Shown piece after piece: positions 27,701 to 34,959 of a stretch of DNA of 64,000 bases. Position 1 is the first letter of the stretch. Each line of letters begins with the position of its first letter. A program made the translations under genes and the position numbers. The DNA comes from Turritopsis dohrnii (lineage: Eukaryota > Cnidaria > Hydrozoa > Anthoathecata > Oceaniidae). The notes under the pieces are model-generated. The model was not told the DNA's origin. It ran no database searches and saw only the letters and a program-made list of their open reading frames with translations. The stretch spans positions 248,001 through 312,000 of the forward strand of contig BQMF02000258.1 of NCBI GenBank assembly GCA_027922465.2. The letters run 5' to 3'.

Positions 27701-30700
27701 GTTTGGTTACCAAAGCAATAGGAAATTTTACATTGTAACATGGCGACACGAGAATTTGAACTATTTAAACCAAACGTATAAAGCTGGTATCAAAGGGATT
27801 CAGATAAAAGTAAAAACTTTTTGTTGATATGGTTCTTGGTTTAGTCAATTTCTTCCATTTCAATTCTAATCTAAATCTTCCAGATAATTTTTATCTTCTG
27901 TTTCTTTATACAGTCATTTACCGTGAACAAATGTATCATGAGAACAACCAAATGAATAAGTCTGGTGACAACGTCTTGCCCAGGGACGTTTGCTTTTTGA
28001 TATAAAGTGGTTGAGGTGAACAGGCAAATGACATCGCTAATTATCTGATTTCATGTAAACAGAATCACTAAGGTTGTTACGAAACTTTCACAGCGCTCAA
28101 ATTTAATTGATTTTTACACTACTCGTCATTTTCACAGATATGTTACTCTTCCTCTGTAAATTTTAATTGAACAAGCCCAATGAAATTCTTTTAATTGAAC
28201 AAGCCCAATGAAATTCTTTGGTTGTTGAAACTAATTGTGTGGGAATTCTTCAGGCAAAACATCGGTACACAGGGAAAACATCAGTATACGGAGAATATTG
28301 TCTCTTTGTCAAAATCATTTCCACGATATGCAATATCAACAAAATTTCCCTGCCTACCAATATATAAACAGAATAATTATGTTAAAAATAATATTTTCTT
28401 GCCTGCCAAGTTTACTTTTGACCTTATGAAAAGCCTCTAGGTTTTATCATGCATGTTACGGCTCCTATGGACGAAGTATCCATGGTGACACTCCATACAG
28501 GAAACATTTTTAGTTTGCGTTGCTAGAGCCTTTTCATCACCATCTTTTATGAAAAAGGGAAAAATGGCCTACCCTGGGTATGAGGTGTCTCCATTGCTAA
28601 CCCAGTAGGCAAAATGATCAAAACGTCACTGCGATAAAGAGCATCTTTATTCAAATGGTGTGTATATTTCCATTGAAATGCACTCTCCCTCCCAATGAGT
28701 TTTCAACAAATTTGCCCACTGGGAATGATATACTCCAACATGTTGCCAAAGATGTAGATGAAGATGCTTGATCATCAAATTTTATTTCATTTGATGTTTA
28801 GCTAGTCAATTCGAAGACTGGTCCAAGTGAAGAACTCACGAAAGCCTTGTGGCATTCAGGAGATACAAAAGATCAAGTAAATGTTACATCTCCTCTCTTT
28901 GTTTACGATTACATTTTGCGATTGTTTATTTTTATAAAATAAACAAATCTTAACCAGGTAACGCTGTTATGGCATGATCCTAAAATGATGGGCTGGAACT
29001 ATCGTACGCCATACATTTTCAACTTAGAGTTTAGACCTTCTGTGGGTCGAATGAGGTTAGCTTGTTATTATTTTATTAGAGGAACATCTGATTTTGATGA
29101 TATTCATGTCAAGCTTAGATCACGTTTTTATGAATTATGGATGTATATATGAGTAAATAAACGCCCCAGATATAATTCACGCCCGGTGACTCATACGTCC
29201 ACCCTTCATATCTAGATTGATAATAAAACAAGGTGAGAAGGTGATAACAGATTCCGGGTACATCTACAATACTTTAATTACTGGTGGAAGGTTGGGCGTA
29301 TATACACACGGTCAATGGAACACAATATGGGCTAGACTGGATGTTCGTTGTTTACAACGGTATTTTGTTTGTTTTTTCGAGCTTCTGCTGCGTCCCAGTG
29401 GGCAAATTTGTTGAAAAGGTACAGCGAAGGAAAGCAATTCTATTGAAATGAGCACACCTTTTCAATAGAAATGCTCTTCATCGCAGTGACATTTTGAGGA
29501 TTTGCCTACTAGGATGGTGCTTCGGAAAACTTTCCCTCTCACAACTATTACATGAAGCAACGTCTAACAATGTTACCGATTTAAACTATAATAGATTTTA
29601 AACTTTCATTCCAGCCTAAATAAAGCTTTATTGTTTAATGGAGAAGGTACGTGCGGCACCCTTCCTACACCCAAGCAACTTAACATCATCAACAGGTAAC
29701 GAAAAACCAACAGAAATATTCCTTTATCCTTGTTTTTCACCTTTTCCATCTCATTAAGTACTTTATTGTCAGAAATTCTTACATTTTCTTCAGAAAGAAA
29801 CTACCGTTATGCGTTGTTTGAGCCCAAAACACAATTTGGTTCTAAGTCACAGCAAAAAGCGAGAGTCTATCTTTCTAACATCTTTTGTTTGTGATACCAC
29901 GCGCTTAAAATGGCTCATACCCCAAAGAAGGGGACTTAAATACTTAAGTAATTCGGGCAGTGTCATATTCCGTACCCAGATGTTAGAGATCATCTCATCG
30001 ATTCTCACAAGCATACATCAACCTTCATTGCGTTTCATTTAGTTTTACTGTTGGTGTTTGGATAAAGCTTCCTGCAACTGACCCCGAAATTACTGATCCA
30101 TTTCCCGTTTTCCCGGTTATCTGTAACTTTGCCAAAACAATATGTTTATCCATCAAAGACGGGTAAATAATCGAATTCAGTTTTTCAGCTACTAATTTTG
30201 TTTTACTGAAATAACAGGATTGTCTGTTTCGAGAGTCTTTTACATGAACCCTTTTTTTCGTAGAATCTTAGAAGGGAAAATAAAAGAGACTAGTGTGCAG
30301 GCTAGAACAAAACTCAGGCTGCAGCAATGGCATTTTCTCAGTATGAGATACGACGCTCAAGGTAAACATTTGATGTTTCATTTCGTGTTGCATTTTTTAA
30401 AAAGGTAATTTTGTATTGAGACTAAACGAAATTTGTAACATTTGGGATTGATATGAAAATTTTGATTTTCTAGAAAGGTACCTTGATGTTTACGAAAATG
30501 CGATCTCAGTTGGACGAGTCAAAGTTCCTTTCATCAACTTGGTATGAGTGTACTCATATCGGAAAAACCGAAAAATAACAACGTACTTTTCTGGAAGTAA
30601 ATCCTGTTGTTGATTTTTTGTTTTTAGGACAGAAACCAGAATTTGCTTTTAGGATGTGACGGAGACAATCATTTCAAAGGCATGTTAGATGAAGTATGTA

Positions 30701-31258
30701 TCATCGGATATTTCTGTTTTTAATAAAATCAGTCGGACTGTCGGTATTTTTTGTCGTTTTTAAAGAGGCATTGACCGACTTAAATTGTAAATATTATTCT
30801 CACGTGATTAAAACAATCAAAATCAAAACAAATATGGCGCGACGCTAGATCATAAATTTTTGTTTCGTTTATATATAGGTTGTTATTTGGAATGTTTATC
30901 TAAGTCAAACACAGATAAATGAATATATGAAGTTAGTAGGGCTAGTTTGGCCACGCCATCAACGTATTGTAGTAGCCCACTATACGTTCGATGAAGCGCC
31001 AGGTCCACAGTTAATCGATCAAAGTGAATATGAAAACAATGCTAATATAACAAGTGCATCCTGGGTTGAGGTATACATAAAGTTCTCTGAATAGGCACTA
31101 GATGCTGTGGATTAGTGCACGTCACTAGATGTTGTAAATATCTTCAGGCCAGGCTGATGATATGTTTCTATTTTTAGAGTTCTTTGGGTGAAGCAAGATT
31201 CAAAATTATTTACCCAAACAACTACAGAAGGAGAAGATATGCACGTTCAGAGTTATAA
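1575..31258 (+). CDS. Gene A: giant secreted LRR / fibro-slime / cadherin / thrombospondin-like protein, 80 exons
   Basis: Eighty exons with GT..AG borders and matching phases sum to 8703 nt including the TAA at 31256-31258, about 2900 residues. The start is the ATG at 1575, which opens a hydrophobic signal peptide ([18 protein letters not shown]). Approximate residue layout: N-cap 19-139, LRRs 140-1034, LRRCT 1035-1105, FN3/Ig-like 1106-1214, Cys-rich 1215-1271, fibro-slime 1272-1562, cadherin 1563-1835, Cys-rich 1836-1996, EGF 1997-2196, type-3 repeats 2197-2430, TSP C-terminal domain 2430-2655, LamG-like 2656-2900. No membrane segment was seen, so secretion is inferred. Type-3 repeats and C-terminal domain place it in the thrombospondin superfamily; a role in calcium-dependent matrix adhesion is inferred from the domains. 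Canonical thrombospondins lack the LRR, fibro-slime and cadherin parts. Exon coordinates are in the module entries. Confidence 0.88.
3422..3534. mobile_element. Foldback MITE (CAGTGGGCAAA family), gene A intron 4
   Basis: About 113 bp with near-complete inverted symmetry: it begins cagtaggcaaaatcatcaaa and ends atttgcccactggg. The same element sits at the same intron position in gene B (34595-34708), so this insertion predates the duplication. Confidence 0.75.
3934..13396 (+). CDS. Gene A exons 6-41: array of about 36 leucine-rich repeats, one exon each
   Basis: Exon spans: 3934-4005, 4132-4197, 4563-4634, 4803-4871, 5288-5359, 5438-5518, 5599-5670, 5762-5833, 5962-6033, 6474-6557, 6630-6707, 6831-6911, 6992-7045, 7900-7971, 8075-8149, 8225-8308, 8397-8468, 8596-8661, 9299-9370, 9603-9674, 9748-9819, 10097-10183, 10258-10326, 10428-10508, 10597-10665, 10738-10842, 11444-11515, 11602-11673, 12185-12256, 12336-12407, 12491-12559, 12637-12708, 12793-12864, 12995-13072, 13143-13238, 13328-13396. 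Most are 72 nt (24 residues) and all introns are phase 2, cutting the same repeat position. Clear repeats include [18 protein letters not shown] (exon 12) and [18 protein letters not shown] (exon 25). Exons 31 (105 nt) and 40 (96 nt) are the least typical. LRR solenoids bind proteins; the ligand is unknown. Confidence 0.88.
6131..6449 (+). mobile_element. tRNA-derived SINE with 12-bp target duplication (gene A intron 14)
   Basis: The 5' part looks like a tRNA gene: gtagccttgtggtagagtg resembles box A, and ggttcgatgcc (6197-6207) matches box B. A non-tRNA body follows, ending in A/T-rich aataaaaaaataaataaata. Identical 12-bp direct repeats ttaactagagtt flank it at 6119-6130 and 6450-6461. The same insertion with the same flanks is in gene B at 37306-37624. 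It is not a functional tRNA gene. Confidence 0.88.
7378..7400. repeat. AAT microsatellite
   Basis: A short (aat)n tract lies in gene A intron 18 (7046-7899). It falls in a stretch of about 200 bp that gene B lacks. The rest of this intron is AT-rich, with no exon or element recognised. Confidence 0.7.
11728..12006 (-). mobile_element. Second tRNA-derived SINE family, minus strand (gene A intron 33)
   Basis: Read on the minus strand, the right end starts ggaagtggcataacagtaac and has a box-B-like gagtttaaatcccc, like a tRNA-derived head. A body of about 200 bp follows, ending in ggtgaacaag. Gene B has the same insertion at 49265-49536, where box B reads gagtttgaatccccc, closer to consensus. 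The family differs from the SINE at 6131. Confidence 0.7.
13474..13685 (+). CDS. Gene A exon 42: LRR C-terminal Cys cap (LRRCT-like)
   Basis: This 212-nt exon follows the LRR array directly. It encodes [15 protein letters not shown], then further cysteines in [15 protein letters not shown] and DFIC. The CxCxF start and spaced later cysteines are the usual way extracellular LRR arrays are closed. It ends in phase 1, and the reading frame changes from phase-2 to phase-1 introns here, marking a module border. Confidence 0.8.
13766..14181 (+). CDS. Gene A exons 43-44: FN3/Ig-like beta-sandwich module
   Basis: Exons 13766-13933 and 14023-14181 have phase-1 introns on both sides, as is usual for shuffled extracellular domains. 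The sequence opens with [20 protein letters not shown] and has a later YKCHLTMTF strand. The alternating hydrophobic pattern and length of about 109 residues suit a fibronectin type III or Ig-like fold. The exact family is uncertain. Confidence 0.5.
14261..14431 (+). CDS. Gene A exon 45: small Cys-rich module
   Basis: A single phase-1/phase-1 exon encodes about 57 residues with about ten cysteines, including [18 protein letters not shown] do not recognise the family. Dense cysteines and a symmetrical exon suggest a disulfide-bonded extracellular knot linking the beta domain to the fibro-slime domain. Confidence 0.65.
14520..17488 (+). CDS. Gene A exons 46-50: fibro-slime (PA14-like) domain
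   Basis: Exons: 14520-14571, 16329-16658, 16826-17001, 17078-17181 and 17278-17488. The domain starts with [16 protein letters not shown], continues with [16 protein letters not shown] and [19 protein letters not shown], and carries the core [17 protein letters not shown], then [18 protein letters not shown]. The G-[ED]-D-x-WV-[FY]-IN core and the late F-x-x-ER-x-x-x-x-S are landmarks of the fibro-slime family, related to PA14 and known from Dictyostelium and bacterial surface proteins. A carbohydrate or adhesion role is inferred. The intron at 14572-16328 is about 1.8 kb; I saw no exon in it. Confidence 0.78.
17669..19354 (+). CDS. Gene A exons 51-53: two degenerate cadherin repeats
   Basis: Exons: 17669-18018, 18204-18379 and 19062-19354. 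Landmarks are [19 protein letters not shown] and ITVTDSKG (end of repeat one), the linker [11 protein letters not shown] (compare DxNDNxP), then [19 protein letters not shown] and [12 protein letters not shown] (repeat two). These match calcium-binding cadherin motifs LDYE, DxND and AxDxGxP, with Ser replacing Asn in the linker. Several Asn-X-Ser/Thr sites occur. Exon 53 could instead start at 19020 through an upstream in-frame AG, adding 14 residues. Confidence 0.78.
19437..21637 (+). CDS. Gene A exons 54-57: TNFR/GCC2-like Cys-rich region
   Basis: Exons: 19437-19579, 19787-19849, 20864-20960 and 21458-21637. They encode many short Cys-x-x-Cys units such as [28 protein letters not shown] and [13 protein letters not shown], like GCC2/GCC3 and TNF-receptor-type Cys-rich repeats. 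Introns 54 and 55 are phase 0 and introns 56 and 57 phase 1. The region probably acts as a rigid disulfide-bonded spacer before the EGF repeats. Confidence 0.7.
20380..20412. repeat. 18-bp minisatellite, about two units (gene A intron 55)
   Basis: Two units of caccatgagaaagggagt lie at 20380 and 20398. The matching intron of gene B has about nine units (58811-58973), so the array changed length after duplication. It has no coding meaning here although the unit is open in several frames. Confidence 0.85.
21792..22989 (+). CDS. Gene A exons 58-61: thrombospondin-type EGF repeats
   Basis: Exons: 21792-21925, 22021-22230, 22487-22636 and 22885-22989. Exon 58 reads [16 protein letters not shown] followed by CPDGFEGDG and VDIDE, closely like the first EGF of thrombospondins. 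Exon 59 ends with the calcium-binding start [17 protein letters not shown] and holds [14 protein letters not shown], a thrombospondin EGF-2 signature. Exon 60 ([20 protein letters not shown]) and exon 61 ([12 protein letters not shown]) continue the series. Introns between these exons are phase 0. Exon 61 ends in acidic DDDYDGVSN, the entry to the type-3 repeats. Confidence 0.9.
23144..27171 (+). CDS. Gene A exons 62-68: thrombospondin type-3 calcium repeats
   Basis: Exons: 23144-23251, 23607-23766, 23868-23986, 24210-24265, 24611-24696, 24903-25013 and 26993-27171. Repeated acidic loops such as [45 protein letters not shown] and [15 protein letters not shown] alternate DxDxDG calcium sites with cysteines, the hallmark of thrombospondin type-3 repeats. 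The second half of exon 68 (from about [12 protein letters not shown]) leads into the C-terminal lectin-like domain. Intron 67 (25014-26992) is nearly 2 kb and contains the Helitron-like element. Confidence 0.92.
23415..23514. mobile_element. Foldback MITE, gene A intron 62
   Basis: It begins cctagtgggcaaatttgttg and ends acgattttgtccactggg, and belongs to the same family as 3422-3534. In gene B the equivalent copy is split by another transposon (62311-63037). Confidence 0.7.
24000..24122. mobile_element. Foldback MITE, gene A intron 64
   Basis: It begins ccagtgggcaaaatcgtcaa and ends attgcccattgg; the internal halves are inverted copies. The orthologous insertion in gene B is at 63559-63671. 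It starts only 13 bases after the exon 64 donor, so it forms the start of the intron. Confidence 0.75.
24431..24566. repeat. 31-bp tandem repeat, just over four units (gene A intron 65)
   Basis: Units of gataactgaatgattgcc plus atataattatgga start at 24431, 24462, 24493 and 24524, with a partial fifth at 24555. There are no spacers, so it is not CRISPR-like. The first bases of the same unit are seen at the window end in gene B (63991-64000). Confidence 0.88.
25189..25251. repeat. Poly-C run followed by (CA)n microsatellite
   Basis: A C-rich run is followed by cacacaca repeats inside gene A intron 67. ORFs over this tract are low-complexity artefacts. Confidence 0.85.
25913..26884 (+). mobile_element. 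Candidate non-autonomous Helitron (gene A intron 67)
   Basis: The left end is tctatatattaatagccgat followed by tctccgtttgtctgt, typical of Helitron 5' ends. The right end has a GC hairpin (ggcga-gaacg-tcgcc, 26869-26883 region) shortly before CTGG, which fits the CTRR terminus. The flanking bases are A (25912) and T (26885), the expected AT target. The left end recurs at about 40004-40190 and the right part at about 32770-33068, in unrelated introns, so this is a dispersed family. No Rep/helicase coding was seen. Confidence 0.6.
27305..27450. mobile_element. Short Tigger/pogo-type MITE (gene A intron 68)
   Basis: The left end cagtaaactctaattcgaac and right end gttcaaattagagagagttt are inverted, and the left is preceded by TA. 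The termini resemble the larger element at 43470-44147. No coding potential. Confidence 0.55.
27495..29359 (+). CDS. Gene A exons 69-73: thrombospondin C-terminal (L-lectin-like) domain
   Basis: Exons: 27495-27546, 27619-27809, 28802-28876, 28958-29055 and 29216-29359; the domain begins late in exon 68 (26993-27171). Strong landmarks are [94 protein letters not shown] and the closing WARLDVRC. These align in order with the thrombospondin C-terminal domain, including LWHDP..GW, DSG.I and GGRLG. In most thrombospondins the protein ends shortly after this point; here the frame continues. Confidence 0.92.
28601..28723. mobile_element. Foldback MITE, gene A intron 70
   Basis: It begins cccagtaggcaaaatgatca and ends caaatttgcccactggg. 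Same family as 3422-3534. The gene B equivalent lies outside the window. The rest of this intron (27810-28801) shows no recognised feature. Confidence 0.75.
29394..29513. mobile_element. Foldback MITE, gene A intron 73
   Basis: It begins cccagtgggcaaatttgttg and ends ggatttgcctactagg, with inverted internal halves (aattctattgaaatg and caatagaaatgctc). Same family; the fifth copy in gene A. Confidence 0.75.
29615..31258 (+). CDS. Gene A exons 74-80: C-terminal LamG/concanavalin-like domain
   Basis: Exons: 29615-29695, 30043-30162, 30234-30361, 30474-30541, 30628-30693, 30879-31070 and 31178-31258 (TAA at 31256). Landmarks: [79 protein letters not shown], matching LamG_3-type sandwich domains. 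Exon 76 is placed at the acceptor ending ...ttcgag, because the AG at 30216-30217 would bring a stop in frame. Exon 79 continues with [18 protein letters not shown], which looks like the start of another LamG module that is never completed. The tail is basic ([11 protein letters not shown]). Confidence 0.82.
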
Positions 31259-32196
31259 CGACATCAGAGGCACCACAGTATAAAGAGTTTTCCAGTTAAC
31301 CCCATTCATCATACGAGATTCCATAAAAAAAAGAGCCATTGTAGATTTTAATCACACTTGCTTGACAAAAGTTATTTTGCACATTATTATTTAACTAAAT
31401 TATTTTTTGCACACAAACTATTTTATTGTAGAAATATAGAAGCAGGTTAATGAAAAGAAACCCCTATTGATGTTATCCAGTTAAGAACCTTTCATCATGT
31501 GTCTCATCTTCTTCATTCCTTTCATTCCTTTTAATAATGGGTCTTATTTCAGTTTCAAGATACAAATTGGTTATTATACTGAAATAGGGTATATTGTGTA
31601 TGCGAGAGTGTGCTAAAAAATATATATTTAAACTCTCGATTTTTTTTTTTTTTGATTTTTTTTTTTAATATTATTTTATATTATTGGAGAGTTTTTGCCA
31701 GTGCTCTGTCCAGTAAATGTTTATGTGTCACTTTACAGAAGCTTCTGTAGTTAACTGTTGTGCGACAGGACTGTGAGAGATCATTGAATGATTTTGTGGC
31801 AACATCATCAAACAAAGGACGGTTTTTGCTATCATAGTTGATGGTTAGTCTTTTGACAAATATTACATGTATAGTGAATTTTAATTATACTGAATTATAC
31901 TGAACACATATACTGAATTTTCTTGTAAAATAAGATCAATACAGGACATGAATTCTCTTGCATTTCTCTTGCAAACTACCAATAAATGGATTTGAAGTAT
32001 ATTGTTTTCAATGTGACATGTGGCCTACTCATATTGGGTTAGTACCGAATAACTACTATCTTTATTATTATATTTAAATCGAACCTTCAAGATAGAAACA
32101 AATACAAAATTTGCAGCAAATAAAAAATAATTCTTTATTTTATTTAAAGTCCTGTAAATAAGAACAAAAAAATGCTGAAATCTGAAACTAATAACT
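31259..32196 (+). other. Intergenic spacer and 3' flank of gene A
   Basis: After the gene A stop the sequence is AT-rich and has no ORF of note. The clearest polyadenylation signal I see is AATAAA at 31981-31986, about 720 bases after the stop; whether it is used is unknown. T-rich tracts occur near 31640-31665. Confidence 0.4.
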
Positions 32197-32538
32197 AATA
32201 ACAAAATAACAAGAATTCAGGCTGAAAAAGGCTAAGAAGCAGCCAGCCTCTGGTCAAATTTCATTGGTTCTTTCAGAAAAATAGTGTGTAGTTTTGGAAG
32301 TCTTTCTTTTCACATCTTTCTGATAGGAATCCTTGTGAATTTTTGAACAATATAATGTTGAACAATGAGTTGACAGTTCCTCATTGTTGATCATGATTTT
32401 GTTTTTTCTATTTCTTTTTCTTCATTTTTATCAAACATAATTTTCTCTTTTTAAAGTTATAGAACTTATATTATTAGTGTTAATGTTATATAATTGAGTA
32501 TTCTGCCTTGGAATGTTTGTCATCGTACTCACAGAGAC
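32197..32538 (+). promoter_or_regulatory. Upstream / 5' UTR region of gene B
   Basis: Homologous to the region before gene A from about 1035 onward. The TATA-like tatataat (32487-32494) keeps a similar distance to the ATG (32539). Gene B lacks about 170 bp present at 1280-1490 in gene A. Promoter role is inferred. Confidence 0.3.
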
Positions 32539-34959
32539 ATGATTTCAAGAGTGCTAATTGCTTATTTCATTTTGGTTAATATGGTATTTGATCAAATACT
32601 TGGAATGGTGTGTAGTTGTAGCGACAATGATCAAGAATGGTGTGGATATAAGTATTGGAATGATAGGTATCCAGAATTGAGGTGAGAATACAACATCCAC
32701 TTTTCGTAAACTTTATTCCAAAAAATTAACGTGCCATATAGTGGTTAATTTTAATAATTTTAAAGCTTGTAACATTTTTGAAACAAAAGCTCATAAAAAG
32801 TTGAAGTTTTTTCTCTCTACGTTTTGAGTTTATTGTTGTACTGATCAATGATTGGTTTTAAAAAATAAATAAGTAACACATCATGAAAAATCTTAAATAG
32901 TTGATATAACACTGATGTAACACTGACTGCACACCAGAGGTTGTGAATTCGAATCTGCTTCTGACTGAACACAAGTTGTACAAGCGGTTTATAAGGAATT
33001 GATGTTTATTGATACAGTGATACAGAGCAGGTGGACATGGGTGGTGAGCGAAGCTGCCTTGGCGGCTATTTCTTTATATTTTCTTATCTCTTATCCTTAT
33101 GGTAGTTTTAGCAATAAAGTCACAAAGAGAGATTTTAAAATAGGAAAAAGTGAATTTTACGTTTACCCAAGAACTACGAAATCGAAAAGATAAAACTTTA
33201 TTTTTGACACCAGAATGCCTAAAACCCTAAAAGGCCCTTTTCTAATTAATAAACATTAAACCTAACTTGGTATGTTATGCTCTTTTATGACAAATAATAT
33301 CAACCCTTTAGATATATTGCATAGCAAAATGTATATAAAATCTTTCAGGGTGTTACTGTATGAAAAAAGTAATCGAACATAATGACAACAAGAAATTGTT
33401 TGTTTTTTTACATTTTTTCTTGTTTATGAATTTTTCAACTGATTAATAAAATTCTTTTATTTTCTATTATGTAAAACTTTGAAGTCAGGCTCAGCAAAAA
33501 ACACATTCGGTTTCAGAATATATGCTTATGCTACACATACTTTTAATAAAATGAAATTAAAAGTACCACTGCTTCCTTATGAATGAAATCATTTGATTTG
33601 TGTAACTAAAGCCACTTTGACATAAGCTCAAATTCTGAGCAGTTTTATGTGATATGAAACCAGATAAGACAGATACTAAAACATATATCAAGCAAGAAAA
33701 TCACATAAAAATGCCTTTTGCCAGTTAATTTGATGTGTAGAACTTTTTCGAGGGTTGTTAAGCATTGTATAACCATCAATCAAACTGCTTACAAAGACAT
33801 ACTTTTAAATTTTAAAATCTGAGGCTGAACATGCTTGTAAAACACAGAACACCAGTTCACTATTCTTCATAATTCATAGGCTGTCAATAAAAGAACAATA
33901 TTCAAACCTGACATAAGACCTTGATACTTTCTTAGGGTCAGAAATATAAATGAGATAAAAAAAAGAAGTTCTCTTAAAGATATGAAATTACAATGACTTT
34001 ACTAATTCTCTATGTAATGAACTATTTGTTTATGTTTGAAGTTATTCTAATGGCTACCCTGGATTTTACAATGATAAACAAGACTACCGCGAATATGCTC
34101 GCAAAAAATCTGTTTCTAAAACCAAAGAATGCAACTTTGAAGAAAAAGAGTCACACTTGCTGGTTTGTGGTAAAAAGAAAGATGATAAAATGTATGTGAA
34201 ATTTATTAACTTATTAAAGTTTTTCAAGAACTTTTAGATTATTATTAATCCTTTTCATGTGTGAAACTTTTTCAGAAATATCATCAACCAAAAGCACTTC
34301 ACAACAATTGACGAAAACTCTTTTCACAAAGATACAAAAGAAATGTTAGTTAAAGATTTCATTCTCGTTGACGTTGTATTCATACTTATTCATTATGTGC
34401 AAAATATTAATCATCTCACTAACCATGTTTCATTAATTCCTTTACTGACAGAACTAATGATAAAGACCCATGTGAAGGTATGGCTTTAAATATGCAACTT
34501 CAATTGATTCTAATGCATTCTTTATTTTTAACTTGATCCATTTATGTATTAATTACTTTCTTCATTTTTTTTTGTTAGATACTTCATATTTTCATCAGTG
34601 GGCAAAATCATCAAAAAGTCACTGCAATGAAGAGCATTTTTAATGAAATAGTGTGTATAATTGAAATGCACTCTTCGCAGTAATTTTTCAATAAATTTGC
34701 CCACTGGGAATCCTGTAATGCCTATGACACTTTCAACGTGGTGCTTAGTTTACAAAACACATCTTACTTCTTATAAAATATTATCTATTAGAGTTGTAAA
34801 TTCAGCAACACATACATACAATAGACCTATTATTATCCAGATATAATTTGAACTAATTGGTCCTAACTCATCTTATTCTCAGAGAAAATAGCTGCTTCTT
34901 GTTTCAGATTCTTCACATACAATTCAACAAAGTCACTTTTTCATCAAATACTTATTTTT
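32539..34959 (+). CDS. Gene B exons 1-5: signal peptide and N-terminal cap
   Basis: Exons: 32539-32681, 34042-34191, 34276-34344, 34452-34477 and 34908-34959. The start [20 protein letters not shown] is a signal peptide; an ATG at 32494 in frame would add 15 residues before it, but homology with gene A favours 32539. Relative to gene A there are three extra cysteines (MVCSCSDN and EWCGY), so the cap disulfides may differ. Exon 2 keeps KECN and LVCG. Confidence 0.7.

Noticed and set aside
30218..30408. Exon 76 starting at the AG at 30216-30217
   Set aside because: In the phase required by exon 75 this gives a stop after about 14 codons; the AG at 30232-30233 keeps the LamG frame open.
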